This document shows, piece by piece, positions 1-7,311 of a DNA stretch of 50,459 nucleotides. The notes beneath the pieces were generated by a model. It was given only the letters and a program-made list of their open reading frames with translations, was not told the origin of the DNA and did no database searches. The translations under genes were made by a program, and so were the position numbers. The stretch is from an uncultured Erysipelotrichaceae bacterium (GTDB lineage: Bacteria > Bacillota_I > Bacilli_A > RFN20 > CAG-826): contig CADBXE010000016.1 of the NCBI GenBank assembly GCA_902798595.1, positions 1-50,459 of the forward strand. Reading direction: 5' to 3'. Positions within the stretch are counted from its first letter, which is position 1. Each line of letters opens with the position of its first letter.

Positions 1-1536
1 CAATTCAAACAAGATACACGTAACCCAATCTTCATGATGTCTGATTCCGGTGCTCGTGGTAATATCTCCAATATTCTCCAATTAGCCGGTATGAGAGGCT
101 TGATGGGTAGTACTTCTGGTTCTACTATCGAACTTCCAGTTAAATCATGTTTCCGTGAAGGTATGAACGTGTCCGAATTCTTTATCGCCACCCACGGTGC
201 TCGTAAGGGTGGTGCCGATACCGCGTTAAAAACCGCTGACTCTGGTTATTTAACAAGAAGATTAGTCGACGTTTCTCAAGACGTTATCGTCAGAGAAGAA
301 GACTGCGGTACTGACCACGGCTTCGAAGTATTCGAAATCAGAGACTCTGCTAGAGATGCCGTTATCGTTAAATTAGAAGATCGTTTAGTCGGTCGTTTCG
401 CTCTTAACGATGTCGTCAATCCTCAAACAGGTGAAGTTATCGTTGCTGGTAACACCATGATTCACGAAAAAGAAGCTAAAGAAATTGTCAACGCCGGTAT
501 TAAATCCGTCGTGATTCGTAACTTATTCGGTTGTGAAACAAAAGATGGCGTCTGTGTCCACTGCTATGGTCGTAACTTAGCGACAGGTAGAAGAGTCCAA
601 GTTGGTGAAGCTGTTGGTATTATGGCAGCTCAATCAATTGGTGAACCAGGTACACAATTAACCATGAGAACATTCCACACCGGTGGTGTTGCGGGTTCCG
701 ATATTACTCAAGGTTTACCTCGTGTTCAAGAATTATTTGAAGCACGTACACCTAAGGGCGAAGCCTTAATCTCCGAAATCTCTGGTACAGTGACCAAGAT
801 TGAAGAAAAGAATGGTTGCTACTTAGTGACCGTTAAGAACGATCTTGATGAAAAAGAATACACCACAAACTTCGGTGCAAGATTAAGAGTCAAGAAAGGC
901 GACTTCGTCAAGAATGGTGGTAAGATCACTGAAGGTGCTATTTCTCCTAAGAAATTACTTGAAGTGGCCGATGTTACCGCTGTTGAAAACTACATCTTAA
1001 AAGAAGTTCAAAAAGTTTATAGTGCCCAATCCATTGGTATTTCCGATAAGCACATCGAAGTTATCGTCAGACAAATGTTAAGAAAAGTCTTAGTCATTGA
1101 AGCTGGTGATACCGATATGTTAAGTGGCACACGTGTGAACGTTAACACATTCACCGCGAAGAACACTGATGCGATCTTAAATGGTAAGCATCCAGCCGTC
1201 TTCTCACCATTAATTCTTGGTATTACAAAGTCCGCTTTGGAAACAGAATCCTTCTTATCCGCGGCCTCCTTCCAAGAAACAACCCGTGTCTTAACAGACG
1301 CTGCTATTAAAGGTAAGACTGACTACTTACATGGCTTAAAAGAAAATGTCATTACAGGTCACCTTATCCCAGCTGGTCGTGGTTTAATGGCCGAAGATAA
1401 AGCCGATGATATCTCCGCTAACTTCGATGTCTTAGAAACCATGAGAGAAGTGAGCGATAGATACATCGAAGAACACGAAAGAAAAGTTAAAGAAATTAAC
1501 GAAAAGATTCGTGTCCTCGATGAAGACAAGAAGTAG
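1..1536 (+). CDS. rpoC: DNA-directed RNA polymerase subunit beta' (3' part)
   Basis: This is the C-terminal part, about 511 residues, of the beta' subunit of RNA polymerase. The frame is open from base 1, so the start lies upstream of the window. Visible landmarks are the [14 protein letters not shown] stretch at the very start, the [28 protein letters not shown] block, and the cysteines of the C-terminal zinc site (EEDCGTDHG and [15 protein letters not shown]). The [20 protein letters not shown] segment follows, then [25 protein letters not shown], the rudder and jaw regions, and [20 protein letters not shown] near the end. It aligns with Bacillus-type RpoC without gaps. A strong terminator follows 20 bases after the stop, so the rpoBC transcript probably ends here rather than running into the str operon. 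Confidence 0.98.
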   Translation, partial: QFKQDTRNPIFMMSDSGARGNISNILQLAGMRGLMGSTSGSTIELPVKSCFREGMNVSEFFIATHGARKGGADTALKTADSGYLTRRLVDVSQDVIVREEDCGTDHGFEVFEIRDSARDAVIVKLEDRLVGRFALNDVVNPQTGEVIVAGNTMIHEKEAKEIVNAGIKSVVIRNLFGCETKDGVCVHCYGRNLATGRRVQVGEAVGIMAAQSIGEPGTQLTMRTFHTGGVAGSDITQGLPRVQELFEARTPKGEALISEISGTVTKIEEKNGCYLVTVKNDLDEKEYTTNFGARLRVKKGDFVKNGGKITEGAISPKKLLEVADVTAVENYILKEVQKVYSAQSIGISDKHIEVIVRQMLRKVLVIEAGDTDMLSGTRVNVNTFTAKNTDAILNGKHPAVFSPLILGITKSALETESFLSAASFQETTRVLTDAAIKGKTDYLHGLKENVITGHLIPAGRGLMAEDKADDISANFDVLETMREVSDRYIEEHERKVKEINEKIRVLDEDKK

Positions 1537-1555
1537 TTTCTACTTAACTTAATAA

Positions 1556-1584
1556 GAGTCATCCAATCGGGTGACTCTTTTTTT
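1556..1584 (+). terminator. Rho-independent terminator after rpoC
   Basis: GAGTCATCC pairs with GGGTGACTC (9 bp, one wobble) around an AATC loop and is followed by seven T. Confidence 0.92.
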
Positions 1585-1702
1585 AATAAAAACGTGATTA
1601 ACTCGCATTTTAAAATAAATCGTAGAGTTATCCTTTCTAAATAGATAGAATAAAACTAGCGGTTTTCATTTTTTAAATCGTCTTAATTAGCGAGAGGCAA
1701 TA

Positions 1703-2200
1703 ATGAGCATCTCAGAAAAAACCATTCATGCATTCATCCTAGGTAACGAAGATGCGATTGGTAAGGTATATGACGAATATAAAAATCTCATGTACTTTGT
1801 CATTGCGAACTACATTTCTCTTCCAGAAGATTGCGAAGATGTTTTAAGTGACGCCTTTATTAAGGCTATAAACCACCGTAGAGACGTCAAAGATCCAAGT
1901 AAGATTAAATCCTTCTTAACAGCAATTGCGAGGAACACAGCGCTTGATTTCTTAAAGAAAAGTAAAGAAATCCCTAATAGCGAAGTAGTGGAAGAGATGT
2001 ATGGGGAACAAGACCAATACAATGTCATGCTCAATTTATTAGAACCTCTCTTAACTAATAAGGAAACTATTGTGACTTATTATCGTGCAGTTTTCGAATA
2101 CTCCTGGTCTGAAATAGTGGAACTCACTGGCATACCAGAAAGTAGCGCGAGAGCAATCTATGCTTCAGCGAAAGAAAAACTGAGAAAGGAGTTAAGATGA
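1703..2200 (+). CDS. ECF-like RNA polymerase sigma-70 family factor
   Basis: This 165-residue protein has the size and two-domain layout of an extracytoplasmic-function sigma factor. Residues 8-85 look like region 2 (YDEYKNLMYFVIANYI, then DCEDVLSDAFIKA and the ARNTALDFLKK helix). Residues 110-165 look like region 4, ending in a helix-turn-helix (YSWSEIVELTGIPESSARAIYASAKEKLRKEL). There is no region 1.1 or 3. The start follows a GAGAGG ribosome-binding site. The stop overlaps the start of the next gene (ATGA), so the two are translationally coupled, as is usual for ECF factors and their anti-sigma partners. It is clearly paralogous to the factor at 29867-30370. Its target promoters are unknown. 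Membership of sigma-70 is firm; the ECF subgroup is not one I can name. Confidence 0.85.
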   Translation: MSISEKTIHAFILGNEDAIGKVYDEYKNLMYFVIANYISLPEDCEDVLSDAFIKAINHRRDVKDPSKIKSFLTAIARNTALDFLKKSKEIPNSEVVEEMYGEQDQYNVMLNLLEPLLTNKETIVTYYRAVFEYSWSEIVELTGIPESSARAIYASAKEKLRKELR

Positions 2201-2823
2201 ACTTCGAAAAATGGATGCAAAAACGTGGCAACAATAAGCTCAACAAATTTGCGAAAAATCCATATCATGTTTCATGGATTAAGCGCCTACCTTTGTGGAG
2301 CAAAGTCGCAGTGCCTACTTTAATGGCTGCGACTGCGGCGACAGTTATCATCACTGTCGGTGTTTTGCCTGGCTTTAGTAACGACACCAAGAGCACTAGT
2401 GGTAGGTCACAAGAAGCCGTCAGCACTAGTAGAGTTGCTTCTAGTGCGGCAGCGCCTGAAGGCCAAGACACATCACAAAACAAAAGCTGTCAAGCCAGTA
2501 GCGCTGCTTCTCATTCTCAAGCCAGTAGTTCACCAAGCTTCTATCCTTATTACAATGAATTTAATTCTTTATCCTATAACAATCAATCGTACGGAATCGT
2601 GAGTAAGAATAAAAATCCTGTTACCGTTGACGCCAAGTACGCTAAGGGAATAATTGAAGAAAGAAGTTATGTCTCTCACGAAACAAACAGCTTCGTTAAA
2701 GTCACCCTCTATGAATTAACATATATTGATAAAGAATATGCCTTCGCGGTGAAATTTGCTGAAGATTACCATTATTATTTGTATCAAAGCACAAATTATG
2801 TTGGTGATGTCACACCGCAATAA
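2197..2823 (+). CDS. Putative membrane-anchored anti-sigma factor
   Basis: This 208-residue protein has a basic cytoplasmic N-terminus (residues 1-35), one membrane segment (about 36-58, Ala/Thr/Val-rich) and a Ser/Ala-rich linker (about 62-112). A C-terminal extracytoplasmic domain rich in Tyr follows. It overlaps the upstream sigma-factor gene by four bases. The family is not one I recognise. The anti-sigma role is inferred from coupling to the sigma gene, the single-pass topology, and the same arrangement at 30360-32732. No ZAS-type zinc motif (HxxxCxxC) is visible in the short cytoplasmic part, so it would be a non-classical anti-sigma factor, or alternatively a membrane protein merely co-expressed with the sigma factor. 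Confidence 0.6.
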   Translation: MNFEKWMQKRGNNKLNKFAKNPYHVSWIKRLPLWSKVAVPTLMAATAATVIITVGVLPGFSNDTKSTSGRSQEAVSTSRVASSAAAPEGQDTSQNKSCQASSAASHSQASSSPSFYPYYNEFNSLSYNNQSYGIVSKNKNPVTVDAKYAKGIIEERSYVSHETNSFVKVTLYELTYIDKEYAFAVKFAEDYHYYLYQSTNYVGDVTPQ

Positions 2824-2857
2824 TCGTTGATAACAACTAATTTTATAGATAAATATT

Positions 2858-2885
2858 AACGCTTAAATGTGACCTTTAAGTCGTT
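2858..2885. other. Imperfect inverted repeat upstream of plsX
   Basis: AACG-CTTAAA pairs with TTTAAG-t-CGTT (10 bp with one bulge, 7-base loop TGTGACC). No T tract follows, so it is unlikely to be a terminator. It ends about 30 bases before the plsX -10 element and could be an operator; it does not match the FapR or FabT consensus. Confidence 0.4.
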
Positions 2886-2913
2886 GTGTAATTTCTAATT
2901 AAGAATTTAACTG

Positions 2914-2922
2914 TGCTATAAT
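2914..2922 (+). promoter_or_regulatory. Extended -10 promoter of plsX-acpP
   Basis: TGC-TATAAT (TATAAT at 2917-2922) preceded by TG in the context CTGTGC. There is no good -35 at 17 bases, which suits an extended -10 promoter. The predicted start of transcription is near 2929, giving a short leader of about 24 bases. Confidence 0.7.
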
Positions 2923-2952
2923 ACTGCTTGCTTAAAAGAAGGAAATAGTATT

Positions 2953-3954
2953 ATGGAACAACAATATAAAATCGTCGTTGATGCTTTAGGAAGCGATAAA
3001 GGCCCAGAAGCTATTATTTTAGGCGCCTCTTTGGCCATTAAAGAATTTCCTAACTTATCAATCACTTTAGTGGGTCCAGAAGCCCTTATTAATGAAAAGA
3101 TGCAAGAATATGGCGTGGATAAAGCGCGTTTTAAAGTTATTCCTGCAGAAGAAACAATTACCAATTTTGAAAACCCATATACGGGTATTATGAATAAACC
3201 ACAAGCTTCTTTAGTCAAAGCGATGAAAGAAGTGGGCAAAGAAGAAGAAAACTACGCTGGCATGATTACCGCTGGTAATAGTGGCGCTATTCTTATGGGT
3301 AGCTTTAGATTCTTAAGCGATGCCAATAAAACTAGACCATGTATGGCGGCTATGTTACCTAACGGTAAAGAAGCTTATACCTGTTTAGTGGATACAGGTG
3401 CTACCATTGACTGCACGCCTTCACAACTCCATTCCTTTGCGAGATTAGGTAGTGATGTGATGAAAAAAATGTATCACATTGAATCACCACGTGTTGCTTT
3501 ATTAAGTAATGGTGCGGAACCTACCAAAGGCAATCATTTAGTCAAAGAAACATTCCCAATCCTTCAAGAAGACAAGGAACTCAACTTTGTGGGTAATATT
3601 GAAGGCAACAACGCCTTAAGTGGCGATTGTGACGTCTTAGTGTGTGATGGCTTTGCGGGTAACCAAGTTTTAAAGAATACCGAAGGCATGGCGAAACGTT
3701 TAATTACTGATATCGTTGTGCTTTCGAAAAAGAGAAATAGACCAGAATTCATGGAAGTTGCCCAATATCTAATGAAGACCTATGATATCTCCGCTTTAGG
3801 TGGTGGCTTAGTCTTAGGTACAAGAAAGCTCATCATTAAAGCGCGCGGCAATTCCGATGAAAGAGCAATCGTTAACATTTCTAGAATGATCTTGAACCAT
3901 GCTAGTGGTGAAGCGGTATTGACGCAGAAGGAAAGAGAGGATGCTCTCCGTTGA
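2953..3954 (+). CDS. plsX: Phosphate acyltransferase PlsX
   Basis: PlsX converts acyl-ACP and phosphate to acyl-phosphate, the acyl donor for PlsY in phospholipid synthesis, at the inner face of the membrane. The 333 residues match the usual family length. The N-terminal VVDALGSDKGPEAIILGA corresponds to the VDAMGGDxAP signature. The ITAGNSGAILMGS, LVDTGAT, VALLSNGAEPTKGN, CDGFAGNQVLKNTEG and ALGGGLVLG blocks follow in the family order. The start is preceded by AAGAAGGAA. The acyl carrier protein gene follows after 49 bases, so substrate carrier and enzyme are made together. The fabD, fabG and rnc genes that often flank plsX and acpP in Firmicutes are absent here. Confidence 0.95.
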   Translation: MEQQYKIVVDALGSDKGPEAIILGASLAIKEFPNLSITLVGPEALINEKMQEYGVDKARFKVIPAEETITNFENPYTGIMNKPQASLVKAMKEVGKEEENYAGMITAGNSGAILMGSFRFLSDANKTRPCMAAMLPNGKEAYTCLVDTGATIDCTPSQLHSFARLGSDVMKKMYHIESPRVALLSNGAEPTKGNHLVKETFPILQEDKELNFVGNIEGNNALSGDCDVLVCDGFAGNQVLKNTEGMAKRLITDIVVLSKKRNRPEFMEVAQYLMKTYDISALGGGLVLGTRKLIIKARGNSDERAIVNISRMILNHASGEAVLTQKEREDALR

Positions 3955-3958
3955 GAAA

Positions 3959-3979
3959 AGTTTACTAGTTTGGTAAACT
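3959..3979 (+). other. Hairpin between plsX and acpP
   Basis: AGTTTAC and GTAAACT form a perfect 7-bp stem with a 7-base loop. No T tract follows, so it may be an mRNA processing or stability element rather than a terminator. Confidence 0.45.
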
Positions 3980-4003
3980 ATTAAAGACAGAGGTTATACG
4001 AAA

Positions 4004-4228
4004 ATGTTAGAAAAATTAAAAGAATTAATGAAAAATGTTGACCCAGATATGAATTTGGACAACGTTAACGAAAATACAAAATTGATCGATGACTTACATT
4101 TTGACTCTTTGGGTATCATGATGTTCGCGATGGCGATTGAAGATGAATATGGTATCTCATTTGATGAACCGATGAATTTTTTAACCGTCAAAGATGTGAT
4201 AGATTATATCGAAGCCAACAAGAAATAA
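4004..4228 (+). CDS. acpP: Acyl carrier protein
   Basis: This 74-residue acidic, four-helix carrier protein holds growing fatty acyl chains on a 4'-phosphopantetheine arm. The attachment serine is in the DLHFDSLGIMMF motif (DSL, Ser36). Helix III, ending ISFDEPMNFLTVKDVIDYIEAN, is typical of the family. It lies directly behind plsX and shares its transcript, with a terminator four bases after the stop. In B. subtilis the motif is DSLDVVELVME; here the residue after DSL is Gly and the helix is richer in Met, so it could be a specialised carrier for PlsX rather than the only ACP of the cell. Confidence 0.9.
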   Translation: MLEKLKELMKNVDPDMNLDNVNENTKLIDDLHFDSLGIMMFAMAIEDEYGISFDEPMNFLTVKDVIDYIEANKK

Positions 4229-4231
4229 TTG

Positions 4232-4256
4232 AAAAGCCGTGCAAGCGGCTTTTTTT
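4232..4256 (+). terminator. Terminator after acpP
   Basis: AAGCCG-TGCAAG-CGGCTT followed by a run of T; 6-bp GC-rich stem. Confidence 0.88.
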
Positions 4257-4263
4257 GTGCTTA

Positions 4264-4293
4264 TTGAATCATTCAATAATGGTGTGCTAAATT
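4264..4293 (+). promoter_or_regulatory. Promoter of the 4353 lipoprotein gene
   Basis: TTGAAT (4264-4269), 18-base spacer ending in TGTGC, then TAAATT (4288-4293). The leader also contains a short GCAATT/AATTGC hairpin (4327-4342) ending just before the AAGGTG ribosome-binding site. Confidence 0.55.
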
Positions 4294-4352
4294 GTTCATA
4301 AGGAGTCTTTTAAAAAAGAAAGGAACGCAATTTTTTAATTGCAAGGTGAATT

Positions 4353-5198
4353 ATGAAAAAAGTTTTAAAAGTGATTACTTTGTTCGCTGCGTTAGCTCTT
4401 ACAGCATGTAATGGTGGTGGCGCTCAAAGTTCAAGTGGTACGGGTAGCAAATCAAATACCCCAGCTCCATCAACATCTGTCCATTCCCACAAGTGGGTGG
4501 AAGATAAAACCGCTGGTACACCAGCTACATGTGAGACCGCAGGTAACAAAGTTGAAAAGTGTGAATGTGGCGAAACAAAGAACACGCCAATTCCAGCTTT
4601 AGGCCACGATTTCTCTGGTGCAGGTACAGCTGATGCTGAAGTCGCCGGTAGTGTTGCCACGGAAACAGTCAAATGTGCAAATTGTAACAAATATGCCGTT
4701 CGTTGGGCTGCTAAGGACTATGACACAACTCTCTCACGCGATATCGAAGCCACAAGAAGTGATGGTTCCCTCCGTATGAATACCGCTCAATACAAGGGTA
4801 ATGACGAAAATGAATTAGGTTCCCACTTAGTTTACAATGTCAATTCTTACGCTGCAGTTGATAACGCTGGCTTTGTGTTCAAAATTCAACAAAAATCTGA
4901 CTGGGATGGCCCATTATTCGACTATCAAAGTGGTGACCAACAACAAGGCTACATCAAAAAAGATGATGGCACATTAGAATTAACAACAAAACGTTATATG
5001 TTAAAGATTAACGATCAAGTTGTTACTCTTGGTGAAGATACAACCAATGTTGAAAGAGGCACAACTGGCTTCTATGCATGGCCAGTTTCCTTCAAGCTTA
5101 ACGCCGGTATCAACAAAGTTGAAATCGTCTGCTTAGGTGGTTATAGAGCTTACTTATATAACTTTGCCTTCACAGGTTTACCAGCAAGAGCAGCTTAA
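4353..5198 (+). CDS. Surface lipoprotein with Cys/His motif and predicted beta-sandwich domain
   Basis: This 281-residue protein has a lipoprotein signal peptide (lipobox LTAC, Cys19) and a Gly/Ser/Pro linker. Residues 45-85 carry an H-x-H-x-W ... ATC ... KCECG ... PALGHDF motif, common in extracellular proteins of gut Firmicutes. A second Cys pair (KCANCN) follows at about residue 110. The rest is a beta-rich domain ending in a segment with LNAGINKVEIVCLGGYRAYLYNFAF, which resembles the last strands of carbohydrate-binding modules such as CBM6/35. That likeness is an inference from pattern only. It is flanked by its own promoter and terminator, so it is monocistronic. Its ligand is unknown. 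The Cys/His motif could bind a metal. Confidence 0.8.
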   Translation: MKKVLKVITLFAALALTACNGGGAQSSSGTGSKSNTPAPSTSVHSHKWVEDKTAGTPATCETAGNKVEKCECGETKNTPIPALGHDFSGAGTADAEVAGSVATETVKCANCNKYAVRWAAKDYDTTLSRDIEATRSDGSLRMNTAQYKGNDENELGSHLVYNVNSYAAVDNAGFVFKIQQKSDWDGPLFDYQSGDQQQGYIKKDDGTLELTTKRYMLKINDQVVTLGEDTTNVERGTTGFYAWPVSFKLNAGINKVEIVCLGGYRAYLYNFAFTGLPARAA

Positions 5199-5216
5199 TC
5201 TATACTGGGTTTTATT

Positions 5217-5247
5217 AGCCTCATGTCCTAGGATGTGAGGCTTTTTT
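5217..5247 (+). terminator. Terminator after the 4353 gene
   Basis: AGCCTCA pairs with TGAGGCT, extended inward through two wobbles to TCC/GGA, and is followed by six T. Confidence 0.9.
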
Positions 5248-5302
5248 ACATATAAAACTCATAAAAAAGTAATGTATTAGGCGTATTATTTTATATTAAA
5301 TG

Positions 5303-5331
5303 TTGAATTATTATCTAATAATAACTAAAAT
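5303..5331 (+). promoter_or_regulatory. Promoter of the 5396 lipoprotein gene
   Basis: TTGAAT (5303-5308), 17-base spacer, TAAAAT (5326-5331). Confidence 0.65.
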
Positions 5332-5395
5332 TATAAACAATTAATATGAAGAGATACGTAGTGTACTCTTCCCGAGAAAGGAAAACATAATTTTT

Positions 5396-6133
5396 ATGAA
5401 AATGAGAAAAATTTTCGGTGCTTGTGCTCTTTTATTAGCTTTAACCGCCGTTGGTTGTGGTGGCAATAAGAGCGATGCTCCAGCTTCCAATAGTTCCGCG
5501 AAGCCAGCTTCTACACAACAAAGCACAAACAAACCATCCACAAGTGCTGCACCAGCACCATCCACAAGTGCAGCTCCATCAACATCTGCTGCTCCAGCAC
5601 CAGAAGTTCCAACATGGCCAACAGAAAACCCAATGCCAGTTGCACGTACATGGACAGAAGGCACACCAGCCGCTAACGCTGATGGCAAAAACTATACTCC
5701 ATTAAACGATGCCGCTGCTAACAAAGTTGGTGTTAAAATTGCTATTGGTGATTACAGCCCAGAATCCACAGGTAGCTTCACTTCAGGCAAATTACCAACT
5801 ACAGCTGGCCAAGCCGTCATTTATAAAGTCAAAGCTCCAAAAGCTGGCATTTATCAAATGATCATGAAAGGTAAAGTCTCAGATGGTCAAGGCAATCCAA
5901 AGACCTTCACTGAAAGAGGTATTGTCGTTAAAGTCAACGATTATGAAGAACAAGCCAATGTTTATGGTGACAGAGTTTATGGCGATGCCGGTTTAGACTT
6001 CACAACAGACGATAAAGAATTCGTTGTTGCTCTTGTTAACTTAACAGGCAAAGAAGATGCTATCTCCCTTGAAAACCCATATTACCGTGTCGTCTTCAAG
6101 CAAGATGTTGATATCGTCTTCGCTGAAATCTAA
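5396..6133 (+). CDS. Surface lipoprotein with Ser/Ala/Pro stalk and beta-sandwich domain
   Basis: This 245-residue predicted lipoprotein has a signal peptide ending in AVGC (Cys21). A long low-complexity stalk (about residues 25-75) repeats short Ser/Thr-Ala-Ala-Pro units. The C-terminal beta-rich domain (about 95-245) includes VIYKVKAPKAGIYQMIMKG and IVVKVNDYEEQ, which look like jelly-roll strands. The start at 5396 is preferred over the ATG at 5402 because the AGAAAGGA ribosome-binding site is better spaced. The domain resembles those of the lipoproteins at 4353 and 27013 in general pattern, suggesting a family of surface-exposed binding proteins on stalks. No enzyme motif is visible. It is monocistronic. 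Confidence 0.78.
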   Translation: MKMRKIFGACALLLALTAVGCGGNKSDAPASNSSAKPASTQQSTNKPSTSAAPAPSTSAAPSTSAAPAPEVPTWPTENPMPVARTWTEGTPAANADGKNYTPLNDAAANKVGVKIAIGDYSPESTGSFTSGKLPTTAGQAVIYKVKAPKAGIYQMIMKGKVSDGQGNPKTFTERGIVVKVNDYEEQANVYGDRVYGDAGLDFTTDDKEFVVALVNLTGKEDAISLENPYYRVVFKQDVDIVFAEI

Positions 6134-6157
6134 TAATTAATTATTAAGTTTCAAATA

Positions 6158-6184
6158 AACCATCGGTTCAAACCGGTGGTTTTT
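6158..6184 (+). terminator. Terminator after the 5396 gene
   Basis: AACCATCGG and CCGGTGGTT (9 bp, one wobble) with a six-base loop and T run. Confidence 0.88.
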
Positions 6185-6201
6185 GTTATGTTTGAAACAT
6201 A

Positions 6202-6389
6202 TGATACACCAGGACTAGTGTGTAGTATATTAATATTTTTATTGCGCATAATTTTATCCTTATATATTATGTATGAGCGTGTGCAAATCACATGCCGACC
6301 ATGTCAGGTCATTTTTTAAAGGAATGATGCTGATACACCAGGTCCTGTGGTGTGCACAGACATGAAACAGTTTATTGAAAGGAGCAATT
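6202..6389 (+). promoter_or_regulatory. Promoter and structured leader of the rpsL-rpsG-fusA operon
   Basis: A likely promoter is TTGCGC (6242-6247), 17 bases, TATTAT (6265-6270), which would start transcription near 6277 and leave a leader of about 113 bases. That leader can form three hairpins. The first is GCGTGTG/CACATGC (6277-6295). The second is GACC/GGTC (6297-6310) followed by A and six T, like a weak attenuator. The third is ACACCA/TGGTGT (6335-6353). A 12-base direct repeat, TGATACACCAGG, occurs at 6202-6213 and 6331-6342, once upstream of the promoter and once in the leader. Feedback control of the ribosomal operon is a reasonable inference; no known leader family is recognised. 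Confidence 0.55.
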
Positions 6390-6809
6390 ATGCCAACAAT
6401 TAACCAATTAGTGCGTCAAGGCAGACAAAATAAGACATTCAAGTCTAAAGCCCCTGCTCTTGGTCAAAGATGGAACTCTTTAAAGAAAAAAGAGACAGCC
6501 CAACCTGCAGCGCAAAAACGTGGCGTTTGCACCCGTGTTGGTACAATGACACCAAAGAAACCTAACTCAGCTTTAAGAAAATACGCTCGTGTTAGATTAA
6601 GTAATGGTTACGAAGTCACTGCTTATATCGGTGGTGAAGGTCATAACTTACAAGAACACAGCACCGTCATTATCAGAGGTGGCCGTGTTAAAGATTTACC
6701 AGGTGTGCGTTATCACATCGTCAGAGGCACATTAGACTGTGCCGGTATCGAAGCTCGTCGTCAAGGTCGTAGCTTATACGGTACAAAGAAACCAAAGAGT
6801 GAAGAATAG
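6390..6809 (+). CDS. rpsL: 30S ribosomal protein S12
   Basis: S12 lies at the decoding centre of the small subunit and controls accuracy. The 139 residues begin [11 protein letters not shown] and contain [17 protein letters not shown] and [20 protein letters not shown]. Both lysine-bearing loops, where streptomycin-resistance changes arise, have the sensitive-type residues. The C-terminus ends [16 protein letters not shown] 6390 is chosen because an AAAGGAG site sits eight bases upstream; an in-frame TTG at 6375 would place that site inside the coding region. It is first in the rpsL-rpsG-fusA operon, 14 bases before rpsG. Confidence 0.98.
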   Translation: MPTINQLVRQGRQNKTFKSKAPALGQRWNSLKKKETAQPAAQKRGVCTRVGTMTPKKPNSALRKYARVRLSNGYEVTAYIGGEGHNLQEHSTVIIRGGRVKDLPGVRYHIVRGTLDCAGIEARRQGRSLYGTKKPKSEE

Positions 6810-6823
6810 GAGGTAAGAAAATT

Positions 6824-7291
6824 ATGCGTAAAGGAAATGCCGTCAAACGTGATGTCTTACCAGATCCAATTTACAACTCAAAGTTAGTCACACGTTTAAT
6901 CAACAAATTAATGCTCGATGGTAAGAAAGGCACCGCTCAAAACATTCTCTACAGTGCCTTTAAGAAAATCGAAGAAAAAACTGGCAAACCAGCAATGGAC
7001 GTCTTTGCGACAGCCATTAACAACATTATGCCAGAAGTCGAACTTAAGATGAGAAGAGTCGGTGGTGCGAACTTCCCAGTTCCAACCGAAGTCTCCCCAG
7101 AAAGAAAAGTTACATTAGGTTTAAGATGGTTAGTCAGCTATTCACGTTTAAGAAATGAAAAAACCATGCAAGACCGCTTAGCTAATGAAATCATCGATGC
7201 CGCTAACGGCACTGGTGCATCAGTTAAGAAAAGAGAAGACACCCACAAAATGGCAGAAGCTAACAAAGCTTACTCACATTATCGTTGGTAA
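6824..7291 (+). CDS. rpsG: 30S ribosomal protein S7
   Basis: S7 is a primary 16S rRNA-binding protein that nucleates assembly of the 30S head and contacts the E-site tRNA. The 155 residues match the family length. Visible signatures are [39 protein letters not shown], the [19 protein letters not shown] loop and a C-terminus ending in HYRW. An AGGAGG site overlaps the stop of rpsL, so the two are coupled. fusA follows after 20 bases. In enterobacteria S7 represses its own operon by binding the S12-S7 junction; here that junction is only 14 bases, so control would more likely act in the leader. Confidence 0.98.
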   Translation: MRKGNAVKRDVLPDPIYNSKLVTRLINKLMLDGKKGTAQNILYSAFKKIEEKTGKPAMDVFATAINNIMPEVELKMRRVGGANFPVPTEVSPERKVTLGLRWLVSYSRLRNEKTMQDRLANEIIDAANGTGASVKKREDTHKMAEANKAYSHYRW

Positions 7292-7311
7292 TCAGTTAGG
7301 AGTAATAGAAT

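Noticed and set aside
6375..6389. In-frame TTG giving a longer S12 N-terminus
   Set aside because: The AAAGGAG ribosome-binding site lies within that stretch, and S12 normally starts PTINQL; ATG 6390 is correct.
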